57,600 nt of DNA from Alphaproteobacteria bacterium (GCA_024278055.1 JAJRTY010000172.1:1-57600); one strand, 5' to 3'. Positions 1-9,796 are shown, counted from the stretch's first letter. Notes: generated by a model not told the origin, from the letters alone. Numbers and translations: made by a program.

Positions 1-231
1 GAGGCCCGTAAACGTGCTGTTGAAGATGCCCTTCGCAAGGTTAAAATCTATGTGGCCGCCACCAACAGCAAACTGGGCCGGATTATTTCCATCTCCGAAG
101 GTCAGGCACGTCCACCAGTTCGCCAATTTGTTCAAAGAGCCGAAGCGCTGAGCGCCCGGGCTGATGTTCCCATAGAGGCCGGTGAACAAACATTGAGCAT
201 TCGGGTCAACATCACCTTGGAGCTGGAGTAA
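1..231 (+). CDS. SIMPL (DUF541) domain protein, C-terminal part
   Basis: Frame 1 is open from the first base of the window to a TAA at 229-231, giving 76 residues without a start. The end of the chain (IRVNITLELE) and the preceding region rich in alternating Lys/Arg and Ala match the C-terminus of SIMPL/DUF541 proteins, which are periplasmic proteins of poorly defined role. Only the last third of the domain is present, so no signal peptide can be judged. The gene converges with the nucleotide cyclase gene, whose stop lies two bases away. Confidence 0.75.
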   Translation, partial: EARKRAVEDALRKVKIYVAATNSKLGRIISISEGQARPPVRQFVQRAEALSARADVPIEAGEQTLSIRVNITLELE

Positions 232-233
232 AG

Positions 234-1397
234 CTAACCCGTACAGGGGACAAAAAGCGTTGTCTCGCCTGGAACGCCAGGCAGAACCACATCGCGATAT
301 CTGGTGTAAGCCTTATCCGGCAGACGTTTGACAAATTCTTCCGACATCAACAAACGGCGGTCGAAACTTGAACACATGTCCGCAATTCTCGAAGTGTAAT
401 TCACATCGCGTCCAATCACCGTAAAATCGAGCCGCGTGCCCGAACCCACATTGCCATAGGCCGGATTGCCAAAGTGCAGGGCAATGCCTGCATGAATCGG
501 GCGTTCCATACCCTTTTCGCGTTCCATATTGTGTTGGTCAATGGCCTTGAGAACCTTCTTCACCGCGTCAAGAACCCGACCACAGGCATCAGGCCCCTGC
601 CCCGGTTCCGCCCGGAAAACCGCCAGAACCCCGTCGCCGATAAACTTCAAAACCTCACCACCGGCTGCTTCCACATGAGGGACCACACAATCGTAATATT
701 CATTGAGAACTTCGACCAGTTTTTCCTCGGACACTTCCGTCGACAGTCTGGTAAAGTTACGCATATCAACAAACATGATAGCCGAGCGGGTTCGTCTAAC
801 CTGGCCAAGATGAATATCCCCCGCCAAAATCATCGCTGCCGGTTCCGCCCACACATAGGTTGCCAGCGCTGAGTGCATACGCTGCGCCGACGATTTTATT
901 TCAGCAATAGCGCGAAAGGCCGGCAGACTTTGCTCAATCAGCTTCAGATGGGCAGAAGTCAGGCCGCCGGCATCTTTGGTGGCAAAACTCAGCCCGTTTT
1001 GAACGCCGTTGGATAAAAACAGTGGCAGGCAGATATAATGCGTAAAACCCTGCTCTTTAAAATCGCCAACAATACCAAATCGATCGTCAGGCGTATCAGC
1101 CAGGCATAATGACAGGCTTTGGCGGTTTTCATGCACCCAGGCAAATGGACTGTGCGTATAAAGCCCGTCCGTCCTGCTGCCATACAAAATCGGAATATAT
1201 GTGGAAGGCCCACCAGGTTTCCACACCCGGCCATAGCCGCTTTGTTCTGCGTGCAGTGTTTCAGCCAGATACATGGCCCGCTCGATCGACACGCCCGCTT
1301 TCACCAGTCGTTCACAAAACCCGTCAAAAATTACTGAAGGATCAGGCTCATCAATGGCTTCATTCAGCAACCAGTCGCTGATGTCGGTAGCGCTCAT
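234..1397 (-). CDS. class III adenylate/guanylate cyclase with N-terminal sensor region
   Basis: The product has 387 residues. The C-terminal half (about 200-385) is a class III nucleotide cyclase domain that makes cyclic AMP or GMP from the nucleoside triphosphate. Both metal-binding aspartates are visible in FVDMRNFT (D211) and KFIGDGVLAVF (D255), as are the substrate Lys (K251), an Asp in DFTVIG (D324), and the transition-state Asn and Arg in VNYTSR (N333, R337), so it should be active. The N-terminal 180 residues look GAF-like, with no membrane segment, so the enzyme is probably cytoplasmic. The gene sits 22 bases downstream of rpoD on the same strand. The signal sensed is unknown. Confidence 0.88.
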   Translation of the reverse strand: MSATDISDWLLNEAIDEPDPSVIFDGFCERLVKAGVSIERAMYLAETLHAEQSGYGRVWKPGGPSTYIPILYGSRTDGLYTHSPFAWVHENRQSLSLCLADTPDDRFGIVGDFKEQGFTHYICLPLFLSNGVQNGLSFATKDAGGLTSAHLKLIEQSLPAFRAIAEIKSSAQRMHSALATYVWAEPAAMILAGDIHLGQVRRTRSAIMFVDMRNFTRLSTEVSEEKLVEVLNEYYDCVVPHVEAAGGEVLKFIGDGVLAVFRAEPGQGPDACGRVLDAVKKVLKAIDQHNMEREKGMERPIHAGIALHFGNPAYGNVGSGTRLDFTVIGRDVNYTSRIADMCSSFDRRLLMSEEFVKRLPDKAYTRYRDVVLPGVPGETTLFVPCTG

Positions 1398-1419
1398 CGC
1401 TTAAGCCGATACTGAAAAT

Positions 1420-3516
1420 CTAATTATCCAGGAAACTCCGAAGCTTGCGGCTGCGCGAGGGGTGCTTGAGCTTGCGCAGGGCCTTGGCTTCAATCTGGCG
1501 AATACGTTCGCGTGTTACCGAAAACTGCTGGCCAACTTCTTCCAGAGTATGATCCGTGTTCATGCCGATGCCAAAACGCATGCGCAGCACGCGTTCTTCC
1601 CGCGGCGTCAGTGATGCCAGAACCCGTGTGGTGGTTTCGCGCAAGTTGGATTGAATAGCGGCATCAATCGGCAGGATAGCGTTCTTGTCCTCTATGAAGT
1701 CACCGAGGTGGCTGTCTTCCTCATCGCCAATCGGCGTTTCCAGAGAAATCGGCTCCTTGGCAATCTTGAGCACCTTGCGCACTTTTTCCAGCGGCATGGC
1801 AAGCTTGTTCGAAAGCTCTTCCGGGGTTGGTTCACGACCGATTTCATGCAGCATCTGGCGCGACGTGCGCACCAGTTTGTTGATGGTCTCAATCATATGC
1901 ACGGGAATGCGGATGGTGCGTGCCTGGTCAGCAATAGAGCGCGTAATCGCCTGACGGATCCACCATGTAGCGTAAGTTGAAAACTTGTAGCCGCGGCGAT
2001 ATTCAAATTTGTCCACCGCCTTCATCAGGCCGATATTGCCTTCCTGAATGAGGTCGAGAAATTGCAGTCCACGGTTGGTATATTTCTTGGCAATGGAAAT
2101 CACCAGACGCAGGTTGGCTTCAACCATTTCCTTCTTGGCGCGGCGGGCTTCACGTTCACCTTTTTGCACCATATGGGTGATGCGGCGAAATTCGCTGATC
2201 TCCAGACCGGTTTCAGTTGCCAGTGCAAAGATTTCGGAACGAATGTCACCAACCGGTCCAACCTCCTGCTGGGCAAAGGCTTTCCAGCCCTTGGCTTTCA
2301 AGGCGCCAACTTCTTCCAGCCAGGTGGGATTAAGCTCGTTGCTCTGGTATTCCTTGAGGAAATTTTCGCGCTTAACACCCTGACTTTCAGCCAGACGCAT
2401 CAAACGACCTTCAAAACTCATCAATCGCTTATTGATTTCATAGAGTTGTTCAACCAGCGCTTCAATACGCGCATTGTTCAAGGACAGACCCTTGACGTCC
2501 TCTTCAATTTCCTCACGCAGCTTTTTGTAACGCCGTTCCTGACTCGTACTCAGGCCTTCGTTTTTCAGCTTGTTTTCAACATGGGTGTCCTGAAGCTTGC
2601 GCAGTTTTTTATAGTTGGACGCAATCTTGTCAAAGACCTCAACCACCTTGGGCTTGAGCTCAGCCTCCATCGCTGCCAGCGACAGCGAGTTGTCAGCATC
2701 ATCATCTTCATCATCATCCTCGTCACCACCTTCTTTTGATTCCGAGGCTTCATTTGTATTGTCTTTATTGGCTTCCAGTTTTTTCTTCAACGCCGGATTA
2801 CTCATGCCGCCGCCAAGTGCGGCCACGGTTGCGCCGGGACCGTGCGCCGGTGGCTTGGTAATGATTCCAGCTTCGGCATTACGCGCAGCAAGCGCTGCAG
2901 CTTCGGTAACCTGCTGACCCAAAAGTGCCTGGGCAGCTTTTGCTTCAGGGCCGGCGTAGGTGGCATCAAGGTCGATAATATCGCGCAGCAGGATGCGGCC
3001 TTCGTTAAGTTCATCGCGCCAGATAATAATCGCCTGAAAAGTCAAAGGACTTTCACACAATCCGGCAATCATGGCTTCACGCCCGGCCTCGATGCGCTTG
3101 GCAATGGCAATTTCGCCTTCACGCGACAATAGCTCGACCGAGCCCATTTCGCGCAAATACATCCTTACGGGATCGTCCGTTCTGTCAACGGTTTCAGAAG
3201 CAGGCTTTTCAACCTTGGCAGGGAGCTTGGCTGCGGGCGCCAATTGACCATTGGCCTGGTTTTCCTCAACCTCATCCTGCTCAATGACATTAATGCCCAT
3301 CTCGGACAGCATAGACAGGGTATCTTCTATCTTTTCCGAGGAAACCTGATCCGAGGGCAAAACCTCATTGAGTTCATCATAGGTGACGTACCCGCGCTGT
3401 TTTGCGAGCTTTATAAGGCCTTTAACCGCCTTGCCCGTCATATCAAGCAACGGCCCATCCTGGGTTTCGCTGCTTGCATCTGCCTTTTTGTCTTTTTCGG
3501 CCGTTTTTGTCGCCAT
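1420..3516 (-). CDS. rpoD: RNA polymerase primary sigma factor RpoD (sigma-70)
   Basis: This is the housekeeping sigma factor. The start at MATKTAEK (3516) gives 698 residues; an ATG 39 bases upstream would add a cysteine/arginine-rich stretch not expected in the family. The order is region 1.1 (about 20-80), region 1.2 ([21 protein letters not shown], about 115-134), a long non-conserved spacer with an acidic run at 264-276 ([13 protein letters not shown]), region 2 ([20 protein letters not shown] onward, with the -10 recognition part [17 protein letters not shown]), region 3, and region 4.2 ([20 protein letters not shown]) at the C-terminus. It lies downstream of dnaG with 254 bases between them. 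Confidence 0.98.
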   Translation of the reverse strand: MATKTAEKDKKADASSETQDGPLLDMTGKAVKGLIKLAKQRGYVTYDELNEVLPSDQVSSEKIEDTLSMLSEMGINVIEQDEVEENQANGQLAPAAKLPAKVEKPASETVDRTDDPVRMYLREMGSVELLSREGEIAIAKRIEAGREAMIAGLCESPLTFQAIIIWRDELNEGRILLRDIIDLDATYAGPEAKAAQALLGQQVTEAAALAARNAEAGIITKPPAHGPGATVAALGGGMSNPALKKKLEANKDNTNEASESKEGGDEDDDEDDDADNSLSLAAMEAELKPKVVEVFDKIASNYKKLRKLQDTHVENKLKNEGLSTSQERRYKKLREEIEEDVKGLSLNNARIEALVEQLYEINKRLMSFEGRLMRLAESQGVKRENFLKEYQSNELNPTWLEEVGALKAKGWKAFAQQEVGPVGDIRSEIFALATETGLEISEFRRITHMVQKGEREARRAKKEMVEANLRLVISIAKKYTNRGLQFLDLIQEGNIGLMKAVDKFEYRRGYKFSTYATWWIRQAITRSIADQARTIRIPVHMIETINKLVRTSRQMLHEIGREPTPEELSNKLAMPLEKVRKVLKIAKEPISLETPIGDEEDSHLGDFIEDKNAILPIDAAIQSNLRETTTRVLASLTPREERVLRMRFGIGMNTDHTLEEVGQQFSVTRERIRQIEAKALRKLKHPSRSRKLRSFLDN

Positions 3517-3770
3517 ATTTCCAATGTCTCCACGACAGCACCTGCTTGGGCGCAATCTGGATGGTGTTTATCCGGCCTTGATTATTCTTAATCGAGGGAC
3601 CGCCAGCACCATCGTGCAAAAATAGCTGAACTCCTCAGTTACAAGGACGATCAGCGTGTGTTCTCCAACATTTCTAAGTCAGTTACGTTAAACTCACCTT
3701 AACCACGTACAACTAATTCAAGCTTATTTCCAAGCACCTGCACCGTGGTCGCCACCAAACAGTCCGGGAA

Positions 3771-5681
3771 TTAAATTTTGGAACTCGCTCCATCTTCTCG
3801 AGCCTCAATGCCATCGGCACTGGATAGTTGGCTGCGGATATCCGTCAGCCGTTTAAAATTCTCATCACTGCTGTCCTGTACATAGGCTAATTCAGCAACA
3901 TTTAACTCCTTACGCAACGAAAACGCCCTCACATGCAATTCGGCTGCCTGTCGCCAACCGCAAATAGCTTCCTCTTCCGACGCCTTTTCCCGAATGAACC
4001 GGTCGCTTCCGTGTGTCAGTGCCGCTTCCAGTCGCTCCAGCAAAGACATGCAGTTATGCTCTACCAATTGGGATTTCATATCCTGATTTTCAAGGGGTTG
4101 GCTGCCGGACGCGATATCTATTATCACAGACCGCATTTTGTCAAGCTCTGCTAAGGAAAATTCGAGGGTGGAAAATTCTTCCAGAACCTCGTCTAACATT
4201 CCGGGATGATTGATTATTGTCACAAACAACAAAGCCTCGCGCGCAGCGATCTGCCAACCCTGCTGGTTACGGGCAAGAGTGCTTTTTTTCAAAGCTTCCG
4301 AAACTCCTGACGCCTGCCGGGAGGATTTGTAACGCCCGCCCTGCCAGTTTCCTGTTCTCGCACCTGCGCCAGACGGCCTGAACTGGCGATTTTTTCTGTT
4401 TCCCGACCCTGCCGGTTGCCACAGTTTTTGCAACCGATCTCTTAAGGCTGCTTCATAATGATGGCGCACTTTCTGATCAGCGATACTCGCCGCAGCTTCC
4501 ATAATGCGCCGCTCAAGAAGGGCACGTTTTTCCGGCGTCTGCCAGGTATCGGTTTCAGCCTCGCGTCGCCACAGCAGATTGATCAGCGGCAAGGCCTGGT
4601 CCACCACCTGCTCAAAGGCCTCGCGGCCCTGGGCCTTGATCAGATCATCGGGGTCCTGGCCATCGGGCAACAGGGCAAAGCGCACGGATTGTCCCGGTTC
4701 CAGCATCGGCAAAGCCAGGTCAATAGCGCGATAAGCCGCTTTCAGCCCCGCCTTGTCACCATCAAAACACAAGATCGGCTCCGGCGACATGCGCCACAAC
4801 AGGCGCAACTGGCTTTCGGTTAATGCCGTACCTAACGGTGCCACCGCATTATCGAACCCGGCCATGCCAAGGGCTATAACATCCATATAGCCCTCAACGG
4901 CAATGACTTTTCCTTGGTCATAAGCAGCCTGACGTGCGCGCGAAATATTATAGAGCACATGACCTTTGTGAAACAGCGGCGTTTCGGGTGAGTTGAGATA
5001 TTTGGCGGGCTGATCCTCTGACAGAGCGCGACCACCAAAGGCGATCACCCGGCCTTTCACATCCTTAATCGGAAACATTACCCGATTACGGAAGCGATCA
5101 TAGGACACCGCAATATCAGCCCCGCCAACAATCATTCCGGCCTCGATCATTTCGTCAGCCGAGACACCTTTTGAATTAAGGAACTGCTTGAGATCATAGC
5201 GCCCCGACGGCGCATACCCCAGACCGTAGGTCTGTTGAGTAGCACTTGTAACACCGCGTTCATTTAAATAACCGCGTGCCAATGCCCCGTTTTGCGATTG
5301 CAGAGCATCAACAAAAAAAGCTTGCGCCAGTTCCATAACTTCTAAAAGCCCGGTGCGTTTTTTCTCCTGCAGCTCAACCTCGGCCGATCGTTCCGGCATC
5401 GCCACACCGGCCTCCTGCGCCAGACGCTCAACAGCTTCAGGAAAACTCAATCCTTCCACTTCAGTCAGGAACGAAAAAATGTCGCCATGTTTGCCGGAAG
5501 AAAAACAGTGATAGAACCCTTTTTGATCATTGACGGTAAAAGACGGCGTCTTTTCGGAATTAAACGGCGACAGGCCGACAAATTCACGGCCGCGCTTCTG
5601 CAGTTTGACACGCCTGCCGATCACGTCTGAAACAGGCAGACGGGCACGAATCTCATCGAGAAGCGAGGGTGGAAATTTCAT
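3771..5681 (-). CDS. dnaG: DNA primase DnaG, zinc motif degenerate
   Basis: DnaG makes RNA primers at the replication fork. The 636-residue protein has the N-terminal CHC2-type domain (about 1-100), the TOPRIM catalytic core (VIAVEGYMDV and the acidic LCFDGDKAGLKAA) and a C-terminal helicase-binding region. The usual C-x2-H...C-x2-C zinc ligands read SPFN and CFSS, so positions 38, 41 and 62 are Ser, Asn and Ser and only C59 remains. The rest of that domain (EKTPSFTVNDQKGFYH) is well conserved. The start ATG at 5681 gives MKFPPSLLDEIRARLPVSDV, the normal family N-terminus. The gene precedes rpoD on the same strand. Confidence 0.97.
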   Translation of the reverse strand: MKFPPSLLDEIRARLPVSDVIGRRVKLQKRGREFVGLSPFNSEKTPSFTVNDQKGFYHCFSSGKHGDIFSFLTEVEGLSFPEAVERLAQEAGVAMPERSAEVELQEKKRTGLLEVMELAQAFFVDALQSQNGALARGYLNERGVTSATQQTYGLGYAPSGRYDLKQFLNSKGVSADEMIEAGMIVGGADIAVSYDRFRNRVMFPIKDVKGRVIAFGGRALSEDQPAKYLNSPETPLFHKGHVLYNISRARQAAYDQGKVIAVEGYMDVIALGMAGFDNAVAPLGTALTESQLRLLWRMSPEPILCFDGDKAGLKAAYRAIDLALPMLEPGQSVRFALLPDGQDPDDLIKAQGREAFEQVVDQALPLINLLWRREAETDTWQTPEKRALLERRIMEAAASIADQKVRHHYEAALRDRLQKLWQPAGSGNRKNRQFRPSGAGARTGNWQGGRYKSSRQASGVSEALKKSTLARNQQGWQIAAREALLFVTIINHPGMLDEVLEEFSTLEFSLAELDKMRSVIIDIASGSQPLENQDMKSQLVEHNCMSLLERLEAALTHGSDRFIREKASEEEAICGWRQAAELHVRAFSLRKELNVAELAYVQDSSDENFKRLTDIRSQLSSADGIEAREDGASSKI

Positions 5682-5767
5682 CAGTTTTATTTTCGGGTTC
5701 CAGATCCTAAACTATTAATTATAGCGCCCAAGCGGCTGGAGAATCGAGCAGCAATCAATTTCATCAA

Positions 5768-5799
5768 CAGGGGCGGGAAAAACAGTCACCCGCCCCCTG
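5768..5799 (-). terminator. GC-rich hairpin after the cyclase-family gene
   Basis: A 10-bp GC-rich stem (caggggcggg at 5768-5777 paired with cccgccccctg at 5789-5799, one bulged C) lies 12 bases downstream of the stop of the gene at 5812-6636. The U-rich part falls in the loop and not after the stem when read on the minus strand, so it may slow or stop transcription only partly before dnaG. Confidence 0.4.
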
Positions 5800-5811
5800 C
5801 CGGTTTTTGTT

Positions 5812-6636
5812 TTAAGAAAGCGCCATCACACGCGCCGGACCGCCTGAGCCACCGCGCATTTTTGGTGCCCCAACAACAAGTGTTGCACCTTTAACCGGCA
5901 GCGCATCAAGATTAGCCACACATTCAAGTCCCCAGCGGTTGGTCGGCAACCAGGCATAATGGGTGACGAAATCAGCAGATATACCATGATCAAGCGATAG
6001 TGAATCAACTGCCATGCCCACCGTTTTGGTTTCTTCCAGCAGCATTTTTGTCGCTTCTATGTGAAAACCGGGGAAATGCATTTTACCTTTATCATCAGCA
6101 TTTCTGAACTTGTCACCATTGGTGAACTTATCCCAACCCGACATCATGGCCACACAGGCACCATCAGGAATGGGGCCATTAGCGGAAATATAGGCCTTGA
6201 TGTCATCCGGGGTGACTTGTGCATCTGCATCAGCAGCGGCTTTTTCGCGAATATCAATAATAGCCAGAGGGCAGAAAAGAGTTTCAACCGGGACTTCAGC
6301 AACCGAATTACCATCGGCGGAAAAATGCAACGGCGCGTCCATATGCGTGCCGGTGTGCTCGTTAACGGTCAATACGTTCACATTAAAGCCGTTTTCCTTG
6401 AAATTATAAATCGATTTGGCAGACACACCGGGCTTGCCAAAATAGGTCGGAAACCCTTCGTGCAGCTCATGTGTCAGGTCTGTTGGACTGCCGTTGGAAA
6501 TGTTTACCTCAACAGCTGTCGCCGGAGTAGCCGCACCAACAGCCGCCGCAGCCGAAGCCAGTGCCACACCTTTGAAAAAGTCACGCCGGTCCAGCATTTT
6601 GCTCTTGACCGTTTCCATTACGCAATGATCACACAT
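5812..6636 (-). CDS. cyclase-family (kynurenine formamidase-like) metal hydrolase, Tat-exported
   Basis: The 274-residue product belongs to the PF04199 'cyclase' family of Zn/Mn-dependent amidohydrolases that includes kynurenine formamidase. The metal motif HTGTHMD is at 94-100. The N-terminus MCDHCVMETVK followed by RRDFFKG at 17-23 and an Ala-rich stretch is a twin-arginine signal peptide, so the enzyme folds in the cytoplasm and is exported. The substrate is not evident; the family acts on cyclic or linear amides and esters. It starts 65 bases downstream of the stop of the TPR gene on the same strand and may share its transcript. Confidence 0.85.
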   Translation of the reverse strand: MCDHCVMETVKSKMLDRRDFFKGVALASAAAAVGAATPATAVEVNISNGSPTDLTHELHEGFPTYFGKPGVSAKSIYNFKENGFNVNVLTVNEHTGTHMDAPLHFSADGNSVAEVPVETLFCPLAIIDIREKAAADADAQVTPDDIKAYISANGPIPDGACVAMMSGWDKFTNGDKFRNADDKGKMHFPGFHIEATKMLLEETKTVGMAVDSLSLDHGISADFVTHYAWLPTNRWGLECVANLDALPVKGATLVVGAPKMRGGSGGPARVMALS

Positions 6637-6701
6637 TATCCATCTCTCCCTTTGATTGTTGTTTCACTCAATCACAAACGATGATTATGACAGAGAAAAA
6701 T

Positions 6702-8084
6702 CTAGGCCGCCAGCAAAGAGTCGGCCTTCGATTGGGCTTGCGCTGCACGGTGGCTGTCGTTGAGACCTTTATGGGCGCGGGCAACATATTTCCAGTTTTG
6801 CGCACTGCTGGGCTTGAGCGCACAGCGCTCATTGGCCAGAGCCAGGGCCAGATCAAACCGGCGTGCGCGCAACGATGCCTCAAGCAATGTCCAGCCGATA
6901 ATATCGCGCTGGGCAAAACTGCCACCAAGCCGGTGAGTGTTATAACGCGCCGGTAACAGGCGATCCACGCACTCCCCATACTTACCCTGGGCAAAAGCCT
7001 GAAGAGCCAGGCAAAACTGAATTCCCATCTCACGGCTCATCGCCACATTGGCATCTGATGCATGTTCCACATAACGCGCATTGGCATTGAGCAATTGTTC
7101 AGCTTCTTCGCGTCGATTGTCAGAAACAAACGCCATCATCGCATGCACGTCATTAAACGCATAAAGCGTATCACTGGCGCTCGACTGCCATTTATCAGCC
7201 AGTTCCGACCAGCGGCCTCCCACGTCAACATCAAGCAGTTTCAAACGCCACAACAAGGCAGCCGCATCAAGTTCTTCATACTTGTCGCCCGAGTGCTGCT
7301 GGGTTCTCAAATGATTGTCATAGATGTGCAAAACCGTGTCCACCTGCCCCACATCCATATGAAACAGCGACAGGTGCCACCACAGATGATTGGCAAAATT
7401 GGAATTGGCCCAATAATACTCATGGTGCTTCATGAACGCGATCCCGCCGGACTGACGCCCGCGCATTTCCATCACATGAGCCACCGCATGAACCGCGTAG
7501 GGGTTATTGGGACGCAGGGCCAAGGATTGCCGCCCCAGTTCTTCAGCATGCATAAAGTCGCGGTTTTCTTCCAGCCCGAAGGAATAAAACCCCAGGACAA
7601 ACTCATAGCCCGGAACCGCCTCATCCCAGATTGAAAATACCCGCGCCACACAATCACGCTGGCCGACAACATCGCCCAGCAAGACATCAGACAGATGCAC
7701 CATTTGCAACGCCAGAAGATCAAGCGGGTGGCGGGTGAGTGCAGCTTCCCAATGCTGAACAGCGCCATAAAAATCACCATCAACCCAGGCACGCACAGCT
7801 TGAATATGATCGCGCTCCCGTTCGTTGGCGATAGGCCACAAGACCTCAGCTGCCTCAACGCTTTTCAGCAAAATTGAGTAAATCCGTGTTTCCATATTTT
7901 GCGTCAACATGGCGGCTTTGAAACAATAGCCCATGACAAAATCAGGGTGAGCGCTCAGAACTGTATCAATTTCACTGACCGCATCACCGTTGAAAACCAA
8001 CGCACAGTGATGTGCTGTCTCCATGGCCTCAATCGCGTCGGCTGAATTACATGATGTGGGCACCCCCCGGCAGTCCTTAAGCAT
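6702..8084 (-). CDS. TPR protein resembling TTC38
   Basis: This 460-residue soluble protein has irregular tetratricopeptide helices over most of its length. The stretch ALRPNNPYAVHAVAHVMEM and the following HLWWHLSLFHMDVG are hallmarks of the TTC38-like family, whose biochemical role is unknown. No signal peptide is seen. The ATG at 8084 is preceded by an AAAGGA ribosome site. The gene is divergent from the Lrp/AsnC gene (127 bases between starts), which suggests regulation by it, and it probably leads a transcript that includes the cyclase-family hydrolase. Confidence 0.82.
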   Translation of the reverse strand: MLKDCRGVPTSCNSADAIEAMETAHHCALVFNGDAVSEIDTVLSAHPDFVMGYCFKAAMLTQNMETRIYSILLKSVEAAEVLWPIANERERDHIQAVRAWVDGDFYGAVQHWEAALTRHPLDLLALQMVHLSDVLLGDVVGQRDCVARVFSIWDEAVPGYEFVLGFYSFGLEENRDFMHAEELGRQSLALRPNNPYAVHAVAHVMEMRGRQSGGIAFMKHHEYYWANSNFANHLWWHLSLFHMDVGQVDTVLHIYDNHLRTQQHSGDKYEELDAAALLWRLKLLDVDVGGRWSELADKWQSSASDTLYAFNDVHAMMAFVSDNRREEAEQLLNANARYVEHASDANVAMSREMGIQFCLALQAFAQGKYGECVDRLLPARYNTHRLGGSFAQRDIIGWTLLEASLRARRFDLALALANERCALKPSSAQNWKYVARAHKGLNDSHRAAQAQSKADSLLAA

Positions 8085-8211
8085 TCACATTCCTTTCATC
8101 ACAACCAAAATTTGCTCTTTATGCATCAAGAGATATAGTTTACCATCAAAACACGACAGGTTCTCGCTAATTTCATCTAATTTATACTAAAATTTTAGAG
8201 GTTTTCGACTA

Positions 8212-8670
8212 ATGTCTCTGGATCAGTTTGACAAGAAAATTCTCACCGCCTTGCAAAAAGACGGGCGTGCCAGCGTTGAGCGCGTGGCTGAAGAAGTGGG
8301 ATTATCACCGACACCCACACGCCGCCGCATCCGCCGACTTGAAGAGGCTGGTGTAATTTCCGGTTATGCCGCCAGAATTGACCCGGCAGCCTGCGGGCTT
8401 GATCTGTCATTATATGTTTTCGTCAAACTTGAAAGCCGCCACCGCTCCAACATCGAAAGCTTTGAAACCGCAGTGCAGAAAATGGGCGAAGTGGTAAGCT
8501 GTCACCTCATCACCGGCGCCCATGATTATCTGCTGGTCATGCACCTGGCCAGCATCAATGATTACAACCGCTACTTACGCGAAGTCATCGCCGACATTCC
8601 CGGTATCATCGGCATCGAAACCAGCGTGGTTATCGGCGAGGTGAAGAACAGCAAGGTGCTGGCTTTATAG
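8212..8670 (+). CDS. Lrp/AsnC family transcriptional regulator
   Basis: The 152-residue protein has an N-terminal winged helix-turn-helix (about 4-60; DKKILTALQKDGRASVERVA, then GLSPTPTRRRIRRLEEAGVI) and a C-terminal RAM/effector domain (about 65-148; GAHDYLLVMHLASINDYNRY). Such proteins form octamers that sense amino acids. It is divergent from the TTC38-like gene and upstream of ridA, so control of an amino-acid degradation module is a reasonable inference. A palindromic repeat starts right after its TAG stop. Confidence 0.93.
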   Translation: MSLDQFDKKILTALQKDGRASVERVAEEVGLSPTPTRRRIRRLEEAGVISGYAARIDPAACGLDLSLYVFVKLESRHRSNIESFETAVQKMGEVVSCHLITGAHDYLLVMHLASINDYNRYLREVIADIPGIIGIETSVVIGEVKNSKVLAL

Positions 8671-8671
8671 C

Positions 8672-8834
8672 GGCGCTCAAACGGCGCGCAGCCTGCGGAC
8701 CCCTTGGGCCCTAGTCCAACGCTGCGCTCGTCCCGGTGCCAAAACGACGGTTTATCAGTAACGCTCCCGGACGAACGTAGTGTTGGACTAGGGCCCAAGG
8801 GGTCCGCAGCCTTAGTGGCGCTTGAACGTCACTC
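8672..8834. repeat. palindromic intergenic repeat, copy 1
   Basis: Two arms form a long inverted repeat. The perfect 28-bp core lies at 8693-8720 and 8782-8809, and imperfect pairing extends inwards to about 8740/8762. The 51 bases at 8672-8722 match, in reverse complement, 49 of 51 bases at 39220-39270, so this is a dispersed family and not a simple terminator. The element starts directly behind the lrp stop and ends before ridA. It could fold in RNA or as a cruciform and may affect read-through. Confidence 0.85.
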
Positions 8835-8922
8835 ATTATGCGCCATTTACAATGCATAACTTGAACATCACCCGGGCAAATCTTATGGTACTTTCACATC
8901 AGTATCTGTTGAGTATCAAATA

Positions 8923-9324
8923 ATGACCAGACAACGCATTTCTCAAGGGTCTCCGTTCGAGGATAAAATCGGATACTCACGTGCCATTGTTGATGGCCGG
9001 TGGGTGTTTGTGGCCGGTACCACCGGTTATGATTATAGCACTATGAAAATATCCAGCGATGTTGCCGAACAGGCCGAACAGTGCCTGAAAAACATCTGCT
9101 GGGCGCTTGGGCAGGCTGGCAGCAGCATCGATGATGTGGTCCGGGTGCATTACATATTGCCCGATGCGGATGATTTTGAAGCCTGCTGGCCAGTATTGAA
9201 AAAATACTTCAAAACAGCCAGCCCTGCCGCCACCATGTTTCAGGCAGGCCTGGCCGACAAACGCATGAAAATTGAAATTGAAGTAACCGCCCTGAAACAA
9301 ATCGACCTGGGCGCAGGCCCCTGA
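8923..9324 (+). CDS. RidA family protein (YjgF/UK114-like)
   Basis: The product has 133 residues, typical for the RidA superfamily, whose best-known members hydrolyse reactive enamine/imine intermediates to keto acids. The N-terminal half reads RISQGSPFEDKIGYSRAIVDGRWVFVAGTTG. The sequence DDVVRVHYILPD and the IEIEVTAL end fit the fold. The catalytic Arg of the RidA subgroup sits near the C-terminus; here that part reads DKRMKIEIEVTAL, closer to the Rid4-7-type groups, so deaminase activity is uncertain. It lies behind the Lrp regulator and converges with the yqeY-like gene. Confidence 0.88.
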   Translation: MTRQRISQGSPFEDKIGYSRAIVDGRWVFVAGTTGYDYSTMKISSDVAEQAEQCLKNICWALGQAGSSIDDVVRVHYILPDADDFEACWPVLKKYFKTASPAATMFQAGLADKRMKIEIEVTALKQIDLGAGP

Positions 9325-9331
9325 GCCCGGT

Positions 9332-9796
9332 TCAGCCCAGAAGCTCTTTTATGATACGGCTGGCTTTGCCAAAATCCATCTGACCGGCGAATTTTGCTTT
9401 CAACGCTCCCATGGTGCGGCCCATATCCTTGAGACCTTCAGCGCCCAGTTCAGCAACAATCGCCTGGCAGGCCTGGCGGACCTCATCATCACTCAGCTGT
9501 TTGGGCATGAATTCCGAAATCACTTCAATTTCATCCAGCTCCTGTCGCGAAAGCTCGAGACGACCGGCTTCTTCATAAGTTTGGGCCGATTCGCGGCGCT
9601 GTTTGATCATTTTCGCCAGAATTTCGAGAATATCACCATCATTGACCCCCTTGTCGCCATTGCCAGCGCGACTGGCAATTTCGCGGTCCTTGATTGCCGC
9701 ACTTATCAAACGCAAGGTTGAAAGACGTGTTTTCTGCTGCTCCTTAAGTGCTGTTTTCAAAGCAGCATTAATCTGATCGCGAAGGTGATCGCTCAT
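9332..9796 (-). CDS. GatB/YqeY domain protein
   Basis: The 154-residue protein matches the YqeY family throughout: an N-terminal helical domain (LRDQINAALKTALKEQQKTR, LSTLRLISAAIKDREI) and a C-terminal helical tail domain (MGALKAKFAGQMDFGKASRIIKELL) related to the tRNA-binding tail of GatB. The cellular role is unsettled; a link to tRNA amidation has been suggested from the domain. It is divergent from carA with about 260 bases between starts, a common alphaproteobacterial arrangement near dnaG-rpoD. Confidence 0.93.
   Translation of the reverse strand: MSDHLRDQINAALKTALKEQQKTRLSTLRLISAAIKDREIASRAGNGDKGVNDGDILEILAKMIKQRRESAQTYEEAGRLELSRQELDEIEVISEFMPKQLSDDEVRQACQAIVAELGAEGLKDMGRTMGALKAKFAGQMDFGKASRIIKELLG

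Noticed and set aside
2062-2739. 225-residue plus-strand frame across rpoD
   Set aside because: It is antisense to a strongly conserved sigma factor and reads as a shadow of it; there is no ribosome site or family likeness.
8571-8798. 75-residue minus-strand frame over the palindrome
   Set aside because: It lies in the repeat and the end of lrp; repeats of this kind often produce spurious frames.
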